Shown: piece by piece, positions 63,666 to 64,000 of the stretch | Layout of the letters: the number at the start of each line of letters is the position of its first letter | Numbering within the stretch: position 1 is the first letter of the stretch | Assembly: GCA_005656395.1 (NCBI GenBank) | Contig: SRSI01000046.1 | Span: 1-64,000 of the forward strand | DNA: 64,000 nucleotides | From: Strongyloides papillosus | Lineage: Eukaryota > Nematoda > Chromadorea > Rhabditida > Strongyloididae | Direction of reading: 5' to 3' | The notes under the pieces: generated by a model | What the model was told of the DNA's origin: nothing | Databases searched by the model: none | Seen by the model: only the letters and a program-made list of their open reading frames with translations | Made by a program: the position numbers and the translations under genes

Positions 63666-64000
63666 TTCCATTTTCCCACAGCAATGGGTAATTAACTCTA
63701 AACTAAATTAAATAAAATTTCGGTGACACAACGGTTATATATATTAGTTTCCGATGACTTTTAAAATTGTGTGACAAAAACAGTTTATTTTAACCTTTAC
63801 TGATTTACTTTATTAAAAATAAATTGTTAGGTTATGAATAATAAAAAATGACAAAATAATCGAAATGGCGTATTACTATTATAATACTACAGATAAAAAG
63901 CCCATAAAGCTATAAAAAAATGAGCGAATTACAGTTCTTTGTAATTAAAATATTCTTGGTAAAAAAAATTATAACTAATATTTTAATTACTTGATACTTT
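63666..64000. other. A+T-rich sequence to the window end
   Basis: Nothing supported. Confidence 0.5.

Overview
The window is A+T-rich eukaryotic DNA (roughly three quarters A+T by eye), dominated by transposable elements. Only a few host-type coding regions lie in the middle, and most of these are decayed. The recognisable host-type genes have very short GT-AG introns (37-52 bp). They include a MATH-BTB gene, an FLVCR-like major-facilitator pseudogene, a multi-pass membrane protein resembling nematode chemoreceptors and a family of secreted-protein pseudogenes. I infer a nematode, possibly a very A+T-rich group such as the strongyloidids. This is inference, not proof.

Left third (1-23 kb). 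A piggyBac transposon is cut by the window start. It is followed by a 16-bp minisatellite that carries a non-autonomous TTAA-flanked element, and by a mariner pseudogene inserted in an A-rich repeat. Next come a compact LTR retrotransposon (element A, 7.4-11.9 kb), an intact-looking piggyBac (13.4-15.6 kb) inserted in one of three tRNA-like palindromes, a dimeric ~175-bp satellite and a second LTR retrotransposon (element B, 18.0-23.1 kb).

Middle (23.5-37.9 kb). Decayed host-like genes lie here: the FLVCR-like transporter, an unknown coding remnant, a 7-TM-like ORF, the MATH-BTB gene and the secreted-protein pseudogenes. A short piggyBac derivative, a 2.3-kb element ending in perfect palindromes, a tRNA-Pro-like pseudogene, a MULE transposase fragment and a small membrane ORF with a 5' leader intron follow.

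Right (38-64 kb). There are retroelement remnants and a gag-only element (C). A four-layer nest holds retrotransposon D inside repeat X, a GC-palindrome element inside D, and a pogo-type MITE plus a mariner inside that. Then come a spliced CACTA/Tnp2-like transposase gene, a second copy of repeat X, a single-ORF LTR retrotransposon (E, 59.0-62.8 kb) and a foldback repeat.

The most unusual object is element A. The RNase H behind its reverse transcriptase has lost most catalytic residues, while a second RNase H with all its catalytic residues sits after the integrase. Its coding sequence fills the whole space between 118-bp LTRs, with the gag start codon overlapping the end of the 5' LTR. Elements D and E also place the gag start within about 20 nt of a ~100-bp LTR, so a leaderless design recurs in this genome.
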